From a virus, in IMG/VR virus record IMGVR_UViG_3300031251_000061, positions 1-38,497 of that record: DNA of 38,497 bases. One strand, given 5' to 3'. The notes under the pieces are model-generated. The model was not told the DNA's origin, ran no database searches, and saw nothing but the letters and a program-made list of their open reading frames with translations. Shown one piece after another: positions 1-6,863 of the stretch (position 1 is its first letter; each line of letters opens with the position of its first letter). The position numbers and the translations under genes were made by a program.

Positions 1-127
1 ACACCTCGCTCGAGCGCTCTCCGATCAGCCACGCCTCGCGGTTGTTCTCCTGCAGCGTGATGAGGTTGTCCGAGGACGAATCCTTGAGGGCGTAGAACGA
101 GCCCGGGAACATGATCGTGTACGGCAC
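1..127. repeat. 127-bp terminal identity with 38371-38497 (circular closure)
   Basis: Bases 1-127 are identical to 38371-38497. The gp10-like reading frame crosses the join without a break, so the repeat marks a circular assembly. A length of 127 equals a common maximum assembler k-mer, so it is more likely an assembly overlap than a biological terminal repeat. It fits circularly permuted headful DNA, as in P22. Confidence 0.95.
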
Positions 128-916
128 CGGACCGTTCGTCTGGAACTGCCGGGAGCCGACCTGATTGATCAGCAGCCAGCCTTCGATGAACGCGAGGCGC
201 GAGGGGGCGGACGGTAGGCCGGGGTCAATCAGCCGCCCGAATGCCGCGATGTTCAGCGTGATCAGTTCGGACCCGTTTGAATTCGTCGCCTGTGCCGACA
301 TGGTCAGCGCGGGCGTGTTGAAGTCTACCGAGGCGATGTAGGTGTTTGCCGGGATATACCCGCTGGCATCCGTCAGCGTCGCAGAGGTCGAGACCAGCAG
401 CCCCGGCGGGAGCGTTCCCGGGAGCGTGATCGTGTAGCTGTTGACCGTCACCCCGGCCGTGAATGAATACGTACCGGCCCCGCCGACCCGGTAGTAATAC
501 GTATAGGTCCCATCGACCAGCAGCGCATAGCCGCCAAACCCGAGGATCAGCGGGCCGTTATCGCGGATGATCACCGGGCCGGTCGCCGTGAGTAGCGTGC
601 CGACCAGCGTCATGGAGAACTGCGCGATCGAGGACTGCGTGGCTGGGGACGTGACCGCCATCAGGTAGCAATTCGCCGCGACGACGACCAGCGCCTGCGT
701 GTTCCCGGGGAGTACCCAGCAGCCGCGAGCCTGCCCCGCCACTGTGCTTACGATGGCGTTGAGGCCGGGACAGCCGAGCAGGGCCAGCGGCTTCTTGCTG
801 TTCTCGTTCTGGCTTACCTCGACAAACCAGTTAATCAGCCGCTGCGCATCTTGCAGCGTCATCGGGGCCTCGTAACTGCCTCCGACGAACGGAATGTCTG
901 CGATTGCGGCGGTCAC
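1..916 (-). CDS. DNA stabilisation / tail hub protein, P22 gp10-like, N-terminal part (continues at 38370)
   Basis: This is the first 305 codons of a 586-aa protein. The window ends cut it, and it continues in frame at 37526-38370. In P22-type phages gp10 sits in the tail hub below gp4 and plugs the DNA channel after packaging. The start is GTG at 916, which overlaps the gp4-like stop as GTGA. The N-terminus (IPFVGGSYEAP, then DAQRLINWFVE) and the later SRLAFIEGWLLINQ and FPGSFYAL segments are typical of this family. It is longer than P22 gp10 (472 aa). Roughly residues 150-225 are a Ser/Thr-rich beta stretch that looks like an insertion. Family assignment is from recalled motifs and from its place just after the gp4-like gene. 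Confidence 0.85.
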   Translation of the reverse strand, partial: MTAAIADIPFVGGSYEAPMTLQDAQRLINWFVEVSQNENSKKPLALLGCPGLNAIVSTVAGQARGCWVLPGNTQALVVVAANCYLMAVTSPATQSSIAQFSMTLVGTLLTATGPVIIRDNGPLILGFGGYALLVDGTYTYYYRVGGAGTYSFTAGVTVNSYTITLPGTLPPGLLVSTSATLTDASGYIPANTYIASVDFNTPALTMSAQATNSNGSELITLNIAAFGRLIDPGLPSAPSRLAFIEGWLLINQVGSRQFQTNGPVPYTIMFPGSFYALKDSSSDNLITLQENNREAWLIGERSSEV

Positions 917-2064
917 ATGAACCCGCCATGAATGATCCACCCAGCGTCATGGTCCTGCGACCGCGAGATCGATGAATCGTACGTCAGCGGCTCAACCGGG
1001 GCGGCATTCAGCGCCTTGATCATGGCTCTGGCCTCGTTCGCCTGCGCCCTCAGTTCGCGGGTGACGGGCTTCATCAGGATCGGCGCGAACTCGAGTGCCA
1101 GCAGCTTCTTGAACGCCCGGGTATAGCCCTGCGGCATGTTGAACTGCGTGGTCGGGTTCGCCGCATCCGCGAGGATCACGTCGGTAAAGAGGTGTGCGGT
1201 GTAGGACGCTCCAGGGGCCGGGTACACGAACAACTGCCCGAGAGGATAGTCGGGCCGGTAGGCCGCAATGTACGGCCACGGGCCGGGCAGGTTCTTCAGA
1301 AGCTCCCGCTTGTACTCCTCGTAGGATTTGAACTCGAAGAAGTAGTCCAGATTCGAGTTACCGCTCGTCGTCGCCCGGGTGTAGCCGTTGCGAAACCGAA
1401 GGGGGCGCGCGATCGGGATGTCGCCGGGGACGGTGAATGTGAAGGACGCGCCCGCGTTCGTCCCGGTCGGGGGATTGCTCAAGAGCGCCATGCCCGAGAC
1501 GGTCGCCGCGGCCGTAACACCACCGGTCAGCCCAATCGTCCACGTCGCCGTGCTGGCGCCGCTGGTCAACGTCACTGCGCGGACCTCGCCGTCCGAGAAC
1601 GTCACGTTCGACGTGGTCGTCGGGTAGGTCCAGTTCGCCGACAGGGTGGCGCTCGTCGCTCCGCCCACTAGGGAGCCCGTGAACGTGATCGCGACCCCAA
1701 GCTGGGTGATCGTGGAGGTCGAGGGCAGGAGCCCGCCTGAGTCCGCTACGGAGCTTCCGACGATGATGTCAGAGGGGAACTGAGCCGCCTGAATGGCCAG
1801 AACCCCGTTCGTCAGGGCGCCGGTAAAGGTGTTCTGCGAGGTGTAGTTGCCGACCGAATACTGGTACTTGCCGTTGGTCCAGTTGAATACCGTCTCATTC
1901 TGCGACCAGACGAAGTCACGATCGGTGGAATAGGAGTCGAACAGGTCGTTCAGCAGCTGTAGCCCGACGTTCGTGATGTACGGGTCCAGCGGCTCGCCGG
2001 GGGCGTAGGAATTCAGGTTCAAAAGTGAACCGGTAATAATATCCAGAACGGTCGAACTAGCCAT
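913..2064 (-). CDS. Tail accessory factor, P22 gp4-like (head completion)
   Basis: 383 aa. In P22, gp4 binds the portal first and seals the head for tail assembly. The two ends look like the family: an N-terminal helical part (LQLLNDLFDSYSTDRDFVW, then GKYQYSVGNYT) and a C-terminal part (IPIARPLRFRNGYTR, YPLGQLFVYPAP, QFNMPQGYTRAFKKLLALE). P22 gp4 is only 166 aa. The extra length is a Gly/Ser/Thr-rich beta region at about residues 80-212, probably an inserted surface domain. The start at 2064 has a strong GGAGG seven bases upstream. It lies directly before the gp10-like gene, as in P22. Confidence 0.85.
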   Translation of the reverse strand: MASSTVLDIITGSLLNLNSYAPGEPLDPYITNVGLQLLNDLFDSYSTDRDFVWSQNETVFNWTNGKYQYSVGNYTSQNTFTGALTNGVLAIQAAQFPSDIIVGSSVADSGGLLPSTSTITQLGVAITFTGSLVGGATSATLSANWTYPTTTSNVTFSDGEVRAVTLTSGASTATWTIGLTGGVTAAATVSGMALLSNPPTGTNAGASFTFTVPGDIPIARPLRFRNGYTRATTSGNSNLDYFFEFKSYEEYKRELLKNLPGPWPYIAAYRPDYPLGQLFVYPAPGASYTAHLFTDVILADAANPTTQFNMPQGYTRAFKKLLALEFAPILMKPVTRELRAQANEARAMIKALNAAPVEPLTYDSSISRSQDHDAGWIIHGGFM

Positions 2065-2134
2065 CTAAATGCCTCCAGCGCCTACGGAGTCGAAGGATAG
2101 CGGCAGCATCATCATCAAGCACCGTGCCAGCCAT
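2057..2134 (-). CDS. Possible 25-aa mini-gene between two virion genes
   Basis: The frame starts at 2134, overlapping the previous stop as TGATG, with AGGAGAG four bases upstream. It ends at 2057 inside the start of the gp4-like gene. The product would be acidic in the middle and Arg-rich at the end (LRLRRRWRHLDG). The ribosome binding site and both overlaps suggest it is translated, either as a real peptide or only to couple translation of the gp4-like gene. There is no recognised family. Confidence 0.4.
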   Translation of the reverse strand: MAGTVLDDDAAAILRLRRRWRHLDG

Positions 2135-2409
2135 CAATCTCTCCTAAAAGGCCGAAAACGAATCTCTAGGTACATCGACTTAACGGTGTCCTTCGGGTCG
2201 CCAGGATGTCCCGGCAGCGGCGGCATCGCGGTGAAGCGGTAGCCGAAGTCGGCCTCGACGCGCTCGCTCACGTCGAACGAGAAGCCCGCGCCCGCTGAGT
2301 AGCGCGGCTCCATGTGCATCTTGTCGCCGTAGCCGTCCTTGGGGTCGGGCTGCCAGTCGAACGAGCCTGACGTGCTGAGGTAGAACGCTGCGAGGAGATT
2401 TTCAAACAT
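2134..2409 (-). CDS. Small virion-operon protein with beta-barrel-like pattern
   Basis: 91 aa. The alternating pattern PRYSAGAGFSFDVSERVEAD, then FGYRF, and the C-terminal strand MYLEIRFRPF resemble the last strands of an outer-membrane barrel, but there is no signal peptide and the length is far below that of a complete barrel. It lies between a LamG-like protein and the gp4-like hub gene. Function is unknown; a tail or head decoration role is only inferred from position. The ribosome binding site is weak. Confidence 0.6.
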   Translation of the reverse strand: MFENLLAAFYLSTSGSFDWQPDPKDGYGDKMHMEPRYSAGAGFSFDVSERVEADFGYRFTAMPPLPGHPGDPKDTVKSMYLEIRFRPFRRD

Positions 2410-2412
2410 GGG

Positions 2413-3489
2413 CTAGTACGCCTGTGCCTTAGAATTCATCCACGCCTCAGTCGCCGCTATTTCAGCGGCGGTGCTGCTCGCGCCTCGGACCACTAACCCA
2501 TACAAGTTGCCGTTAAAGAACAGCGAGGTGCCTGCGCGAGCGCCGATGTAGAGTGGGTAGTTGCCGTATGTCCCCGTGCCCTGCGATGTTACCGTATTCT
2601 GTAGCTGCGTTCCGTTCTCACGATGAATTAGCGACGGCGCAGAAATGTCACCCAGCATCGTTGCGACGTTTGTTGCTGGCGCGGGGAACTGATTAGCTAT
2701 CGAGGCCGATACTAAAGACGTTCCCCCCGCAAAGAACGAGTAAGAGTTAACACCCCCAGTGAGCGGGGCGAAGAACGCAAACGCGCCGGCATTTGAAGAA
2801 ACGGTAGCCGATAGCTCTGCCGCAATAGCCGAGGCCGCATCACTCAGCTTCGTCACCCCCGCGAACACGCTCATCTGCGCCAAGGTAAACGGAATGCTCG
2901 CCGTCGCCATCGAGCTCGACGTGCCGTTGAAGGCGAGGTACGGGAGGAAGCCCGCGGCGTCATAGTTCGTGCCCGTCACCACGTTCTGGTACGCGGGCAT
3001 AGATGCCGAGGTGCTGTTCAGGCGAATGTCGGCGTTGTTGACCGCTCCCGCTACCGTGCAGGTCAGCGTGCCTGCCGTTGCGACGAACGTGTTCGTGCCA
3101 GCACTGAATACGCCGCTGCCCGTGCCTGACAGCGTGACCGTGCCCGCGCCTGAGAAGCTGATTCGGTACGTCGCAGCAAGCGTGGTGATGCTCTGCGTCG
3201 AGAGCGTCGCCGTCGCGAGCAACTGGTTATACCGCGCCCGATACGTGGGCCGGTTGCCGGCGGTCGCTTGCGTGGCGTGGTTGCCCCGTCCCGACTTGTC
3301 CAACACCTTGCCGACCGGCTGCTCCACCGCAGTCACCGGGGTCGTCCCCGCGCTGTCTTGGAACAGCGTCGAGATGTCGGACGGGTCGAACCAAGCGCCC
3401 TGGATACCGCCCGCAAACAGGTTCAGCGGAGTAAACGACTGCACCGGATGGTGACGCCGTGTAGGGCCTCCCAAGTGGTGCAGCGCCAT
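2413..3489 (-). CDS. LamG/concanavalin-like virion protein, possible tail or receptor-binding component
   Basis: 358 aa. The N-terminal stretch GAWFDPSDISTLFQDSAGTT followed by VLDKSGRGNHATQAT is a hallmark of phage proteins with a LamG-like jelly-roll. A beta-rich middle follows (to about residue 190), then a second jelly-roll-like half with LAFNGTSSSMATASIPFTLA and a C-terminal helix (STAAEIAATEAWMNSKA). Such proteins usually sit on the virion surface and may bind glycans. The start overlaps the upstream stop and has GAGGG six bases before ATG. The precise role is not visible. Confidence 0.75.
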   Translation of the reverse strand: MALHHLGGPTRRHHPVQSFTPLNLFAGGIQGAWFDPSDISTLFQDSAGTTPVTAVEQPVGKVLDKSGRGNHATQATAGNRPTYRARYNQLLATATLSTQSITTLAATYRISFSGAGTVTLSGTGSGVFSAGTNTFVATAGTLTCTVAGAVNNADIRLNSTSASMPAYQNVVTGTNYDAAGFLPYLAFNGTSSSMATASIPFTLAQMSVFAGVTKLSDAASAIAAELSATVSSNAGAFAFFAPLTGGVNSYSFFAGGTSLVSASIANQFPAPATNVATMLGDISAPSLIHRENGTQLQNTVTSQGTGTYGNYPLYIGARAGTSLFFNGNLYGLVVRGASSTAAEIAATEAWMNSKAQAY

Positions 3490-3845
3490 TACATTCCCTC
3501 GCCGCGGGTGAAGATCACGGTCCCGGCAGCAGTGCCCATGATCACGCTCGCCGAGTTGACCTCAGGAGATACCGAGAACACCTCAACCGACCCCGGCGCG
3601 ATGGGGAGCCCAGTCGCGACCGTAGCCGCCGCGAGGTTCGAGTTCAGTCCGAAGTTGATATATCCCCATGAGGTTGAGGTATTCGACACGCGGATCTGCA
3701 CGAACTGGTTTTGAGCCGATCCTGGAAACGGCGCTGAGGCCGTCGCCGAGGCGGTGATGCCCGATACCGATACCGAGGCAAAGAGCGTGCCCTGACCGGC
3801 CCCTGTCGTCGGGCCGTACAGGGGACAAAACGGTCTGGTTTCCAT
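3489..3845 (-). CDS. Small beta-rich virion-operon protein
   Basis: 118 aa, hydrophobic and Ser/Thr/Ala-rich with alternating beta pattern (QFVQIRVSNTSTSWGYINFG, then PGSVEVFSVSPEVNSASVI). Proteins of this build are common among phage capsid or tail decoration genes. The start at 3845 has AAGGA upstream, and the stop overlaps the next start. No signal peptide or catalytic motif is seen. A decoration or tail-fibre accessory role is inferred from context only. Confidence 0.65.
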   Translation of the reverse strand: METRPFCPLYGPTTGAGQGTLFASVSVSGITASATASAPFPGSAQNQFVQIRVSNTSTSWGYINFGLNSNLAAATVATGLPIAPGSVEVFSVSPEVNSASVIMGTAAGTVIFTRGEGM

Positions 3846-3854
3846 GTCGGTTCC

Positions 3855-4217
3855 TTAGACGATCGCGTTCGGGAGCGGCGACAGCGGGCTGTAGTTCTGC
3901 GAGCGGGCCACGTTGACGATGTACGCAATGGCTGTCGTCTGCGTTGCCGCGGCGCCAGTGATGCCCGAAAACGCCACCGTCAGCACGTTGGCCGCAGCAC
4001 ACCATGCCGAGTCGGGCGTCAGGTTAATGGCAGGCTGTGAGGCCGGCCACAGGTACTGCTGCGGGATGACCTGGAGGGCATCGCCAATCACAAGACCTGG
4101 GACCGACACCGTGACGATGGTGCAGGTGTTGGTGGCGACCGTACCGGCCGCGATGTTGACGCCGAGGATCATCTCGAGGTCGATGTTCCCACGCGAGATA
4201 GCTGATGGACCGGGCAT
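3855..4217 (-). CDS. Hypothetical virion-operon protein
   Basis: 120 aa. The start at 4217 overlaps the glycosyltransferase stop as TAATG, with AAGGAG upstream. The chain is beta-rich (TCTIVTVSVPGLVIGDALQV, then ANVLTVAFSGITGAAATQTT) and ends in IVNVARSQNYSPLSPLPNAIV. Small proteins with this opening (function of a solvent or value by time) occur beside capsid genes of many phages, but I do not recognise the family. A role on the virion is inferred from neighbours. Confidence 0.65.
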   Translation of the reverse strand: MPGPSAISRGNIDLEMILGVNIAAGTVATNTCTIVTVSVPGLVIGDALQVIPQQYLWPASQPAINLTPDSAWCAAANVLTVAFSGITGAAATQTTAIAYIVNVARSQNYSPLSPLPNAIV

Positions 4218-4891
4218 TACGGATTCTCCTTCAAAACGACTTGTTTGGTATCGACTAGGTGCTGCAGGCAGTTGCCCTTGAATGGATGCGAGCCGCGGTG
4301 GGTGAAGTCCACGTTGGCATCGATCCACACAGAGTTCCCCATGTTTGCCCACAGGCGGCAAAAGAAGATGTCCTCTCCAAGGAAGTCCCCATCGACCACC
4401 GCGCACTGAAAGTACGGGGTCGGCTCGGTCGGGTCCTTGAACACGGACTTGAGTTCGGGATAGGCCGCGTCGATCTTCTCGAACACGCTGCGCCTGATCC
4501 GCATGAATGCTGTTGGCGCTTCCTTGCACTCGAATGCGCCGTCCTTGAACGCATTGGTCGCCTTGCCGATGTGGAACTCCACCTCAGGCTTACGCTTCGG
4601 CGGAATCCCGACCATGATCTCGTGCGGCGATTCCATGAACCGCGGGATGACGAGCGGGTCAAACCCGATGTCGGCGTCCACAAAGAACAGGTCAGTGCAG
4701 TCCGACTCAAGGAAAGAGGCGACGAGCTTGTTTCTCGCTCGGTCCACGAAGCAGGACCCGCCGATCGTGGCGACCCTCGAATCGTGCTTTCCGTTGGCCA
4801 GGATCTGGCAGGCATTGACGATTGCACCGTGATGTTCGATGGACACCATGCAATCGTAGGTCGGCGTGGCGAAAAAGACTGAATGCGTCAA
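4217..4891 (-). CDS. GT-A-type glycosyltransferase-like protein (first after the capsid terminator)
   Basis: 224 aa. The fold is suggested by an N-terminal strand (VFFATPTYDCMVS), a DAD motif at residues 72-74 (LFFVDADIGFDP), which in GT-A enzymes binds the metal and sugar nucleotide, and a late acidic segment GEDIFFCRLWANMG near residue 176. It starts with TTG at 4891, with GGAGGAG just upstream; no ATG fits better. The gene lies between capsid and tail genes, so glycosylation of a virion protein or of the host surface are both possible. The sugar and target are unknown. Confidence 0.75.
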   Translation of the reverse strand: MTHSVFFATPTYDCMVSIEHHGAIVNACQILANGKHDSRVATIGGSCFVDRARNKLVASFLESDCTDLFFVDADIGFDPLVIPRFMESPHEIMVGIPPKRKPEVEFHIGKATNAFKDGAFECKEAPTAFMRIRRSVFEKIDAAYPELKSVFKDPTEPTPYFQCAVVDGDFLGEDIFFCRLWANMGNSVWIDANVDFTHRGSHPFKGNCLQHLVDTKQVVLKENP

Positions 4892-4904
4892 GGCTCCTCC
4901 TTGG

Positions 4905-4933
4905 AAAAGGGGAGCGGCCCAATGCCGCCCCCC
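4905..4933 (-). terminator. Rho-independent terminator downstream of capsid region
   Basis: On the minus strand a 10-bp stem (one G-U pair), formed by 4924-4933 and 4909-4918, closes a 5-base loop and is followed by TTTT (4908-4905). It begins 8 bases after the stop of the 155-aa gene, between the head genes and the tail genes. It probably lowers expression of the tail genes relative to the coat gene. Confidence 0.85.
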
Positions 4934-4940
4934 AGAACTA

Positions 4941-5408
4941 CTACACGCTCAGATCATAGCCGTAGACGAGGACATCCACCGGGCCCGAGGCCGTGGTGGT
5001 GTTCACGTTGACGTAGATGTTCTGATCGGTCGTCATCGTCGTGGTGTTGGCCGAGGCCGTGTACACCAGCACCGTCGCCGAGAGGCCCGTGAGGACCGTC
5101 GTCGCAAGCACCGTGTACGCCGCCGCGGCCGGGTTCGTGAACACACCCACATACGCCGTTGCCGGAGTCTGCGTTGCGCCCGCCGAACTGACCACCGTCA
5201 CCGAGGTCGGAACCCAGCGGCTCGAGTTGATGACCTTGGTATAGGCGCGATCGCCCGTACCCGAGATATCGACGCTGGACAGTTTCGCCAGAAGGCGAAT
5301 CTGGTTCGATTCCTGCGGGAGCGGGTTGTTGCCCGTGTTGCTCGGCGCCAGCGCCGCCTCGGTGTTGCTCGTCGAGGTGGTTGCCGGTCCAGGATTGACT
5401 GAAGGCAT
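4941..5408 (-). CDS. Probable capsid decoration or accessory protein
   Basis: 155 aa, directly downstream of the coat gene and before the terminator. It is Thr/Ala/Val-rich and beta-like (PTSVTVVSSAGATQTPATAY, then NTTTMTTDQNIYVNVNTT). The start at 5408 has an excellent AAAGGAG eight bases upstream, so high expression is likely, fitting a stoichiometric virion part. No known family is recognised. Decoration is inferred from position and predicted expression, not from a domain. Confidence 0.7.
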   Translation of the reverse strand: MPSVNPGPATTSTSNTEAALAPSNTGNNPLPQESNQIRLLAKLSSVDISGTGDRAYTKVINSSRWVPTSVTVVSSAGATQTPATAYVGVFTNPAAAAYTVLATTVLTGLSATVLVYTASANTTTMTTDQNIYVNVNTTTASGPVDVLVYGYDLSV

Positions 5409-5429
5409 GATGTTTTCTCCTTTCCCGGG

Positions 5430-6824
5430 TTAGCCGGCGATCCGAATGCCAAGGGAACGATACAGCGACCCCGGTCCGTACAGCACGTCGGCGCGCGTCG
5501 GTTCCGAGTCATTGTTGATCGTGTACTGCGTCACGAGCCGGATGCTCATGCCCACATCCTCGTCATCGTACGCGCGGGCCGCGAACTCGACGCCCTGCGG
5601 GAGCGGCAAGTCAGCGAACGCGAGTGCGTAGGCGTATTTGTGGAACACGAGGCCCTGCGGGGACACGACCGACTGCGTGGTGGTCAGGGTGCTGGCATAC
5701 GGGATGCCGTTGATCTGAACCTGCGCCGTGGTGGTCGGGGCCGCCGTGACATTCTGGAACTGGCCGCCCGAGATGATGCACTCGCCGATGGTCACGGACA
5801 CGAAGCCCGAGCCGTCAGTCGAGTACAGGCCCGTGACCGGGTTGAACGACCCGAACGCGAGCGTACCGTTGCCATAGGTGAGACCGGGAGCCGCGGCACC
5901 GCTCGGAGGCGTGATGAACCCGCCCGGGGGCAGGATCACGAACTGCTTGAGCGCCTTGCCGTACTGCAGGCGGTTCTGCGGGTTGACCGGGTACACGCCC
6001 GCGATCTGGATGGTGTCACCCACCGACAGGGCCGCAGTCGAGTTCTTGCCGCCCGCGAGGTTGAGGGTGCCCGAGGACGCCCAGCCGGCCGTCATCAGCG
6101 CCGTCTGGCCCGCCGCCGCCGTGGTCTTCAGGGACCAGCCCGTCGCCGCGCTCTGGACCTGCTGCGTGCCGGTCGTGAACGACGGGATGTTCTGGTCTTC
6201 CCACCAGTCGAGGCCCGCGAACTGACGCGCAATCAGGCCCTTCTCGACCCACTCGCCCAACTGGGCCTGCGGGTTGAACAGACCCTTGATCGCGTCCGTC
6301 GCCGCCGACATGGTGATCGGGTCAAGGACGCAGTTCTTCTCACCCTCGGTCGGGCACGCCTCGGCTGCAAGATACGCCCGGGCATCCGAGAAGATCTTGT
6401 AGGACGCCGGCTGCACGCCAAAAGCGCCGACGGTGGTGGCGGTGTTCAGGAACGCGAACTGCGCCGTGTCCGAGTCGATGCGGTTCGCAACCGCCGCGAC
6501 CTGCGGACGCAGAACCCGCTTCTTGAACATATCCATCGACAGGGCCAGATCCTGCGTCGTGAACTGCACGTCCACATGGAACTGGTAGTTGAGCGCGATC
6601 TGCACGTACGTCTCGAGCGTGTCTTCCACGTTCAGCGCGGGACCGTACGTACCGATGTAGCGCGGCGGGCGGCGGATGGACGCCGTGTTGCCGATCTTCG
6701 CACCCGTCTGCGCGTACTCGTTCGAATACTGACGCTCGACGCGATTTGCAATGACCAGTTCGTTTTCCAGCACGACGAGGGCCTCGTTCGTGATGTACGA
6801 CATGGTCAGCAGCTGGTTAGCCAT
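5430..6824 (-). CDS. Major capsid (coat) protein, P22 gp5-like
   Basis: 464 aa. The N-terminal region (MSYITNEALVVLENELVIAN, then QTGAKIGNTASIRRPPRY) and the following NYQFHVDVQFTTQDLALSMD are typical of the P22 coat family, an HK97-fold protein that assembles around scaffold into a T=7 shell. A Gly/Thr-rich stretch at about 205-370 matches the region where this family has its inserted domain. The start at 6824 has AGGAG eight bases upstream, but that site lies in a hairpin (6833-6857). Scaffold and portal genes precede it in the usual order. Confidence 0.92.
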   Translation of the reverse strand: MANQLLTMSYITNEALVVLENELVIANRVERQYSNEYAQTGAKIGNTASIRRPPRYIGTYGPALNVEDTLETYVQIALNYQFHVDVQFTTQDLALSMDMFKKRVLRPQVAAVANRIDSDTAQFAFLNTATTVGAFGVQPASYKIFSDARAYLAAEACPTEGEKNCVLDPITMSAATDAIKGLFNPQAQLGEWVEKGLIARQFAGLDWWEDQNIPSFTTGTQQVQSAATGWSLKTTAAAGQTALMTAGWASSGTLNLAGGKNSTAALSVGDTIQIAGVYPVNPQNRLQYGKALKQFVILPPGGFITPPSGAAAPGLTYGNGTLAFGSFNPVTGLYSTDGSGFVSVTIGECIISGGQFQNVTAAPTTTAQVQINGIPYASTLTTTQSVVSPQGLVFHKYAYALAFADLPLPQGVEFAARAYDDEDVGMSIRLVTQYTINNDSEPTRADVLYGPGSLYRSLGIRIAG

Positions 6825-6832
6825 TGACTTTA

Positions 6833-6857
6833 CTCCTGAATTTTAAGGGTTCAGGAG
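6833..6857 (-). promoter_or_regulatory. Hairpin sequestering the coat-gene ribosome binding site
   Basis: CTCCTGAA (6857-6850 on the minus strand) pairs perfectly with TTCAGGAG (6840-6833) around a 9-base loop. The 3' arm contains the AGGAG that serves the coat start at 6824. The 5' arm starts only 7 bases after the scaffold stop (6864), so a ribosome finishing scaffold would open the stem. This suggests translational coupling of coat to scaffold. Confidence 0.6.
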
Positions 6858-6863
6858 CCCCGC

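Noticed and set aside
1-127. A biological direct terminal repeat
   Set aside because: The length equals a common assembly k-mer and the relatives of this genome type package circularly permuted DNA. An assembly overlap is the simpler reading, though coverage data would decide.
913-1671. Several plus-strand open frames across the gp4-like gene, up to 159 aa
   Set aside because: They are Arg/Gly-rich shadows of a GC-rich gene, with no ribosome binding sites and no fit to the gene chain.
2134-2409. A real outer-membrane barrel protein of the phage
   Set aside because: There is no signal peptide and too few strands for a barrel; only the alternating pattern is kept as a note.
5640-6827. A 395-aa plus-strand open frame opposite the coat gene
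   Set aside because: It is made mostly of Arg, Asp, Val and Leu repeats typical of the antisense of a GC-rich gene, and the coat frame is strongly supported.
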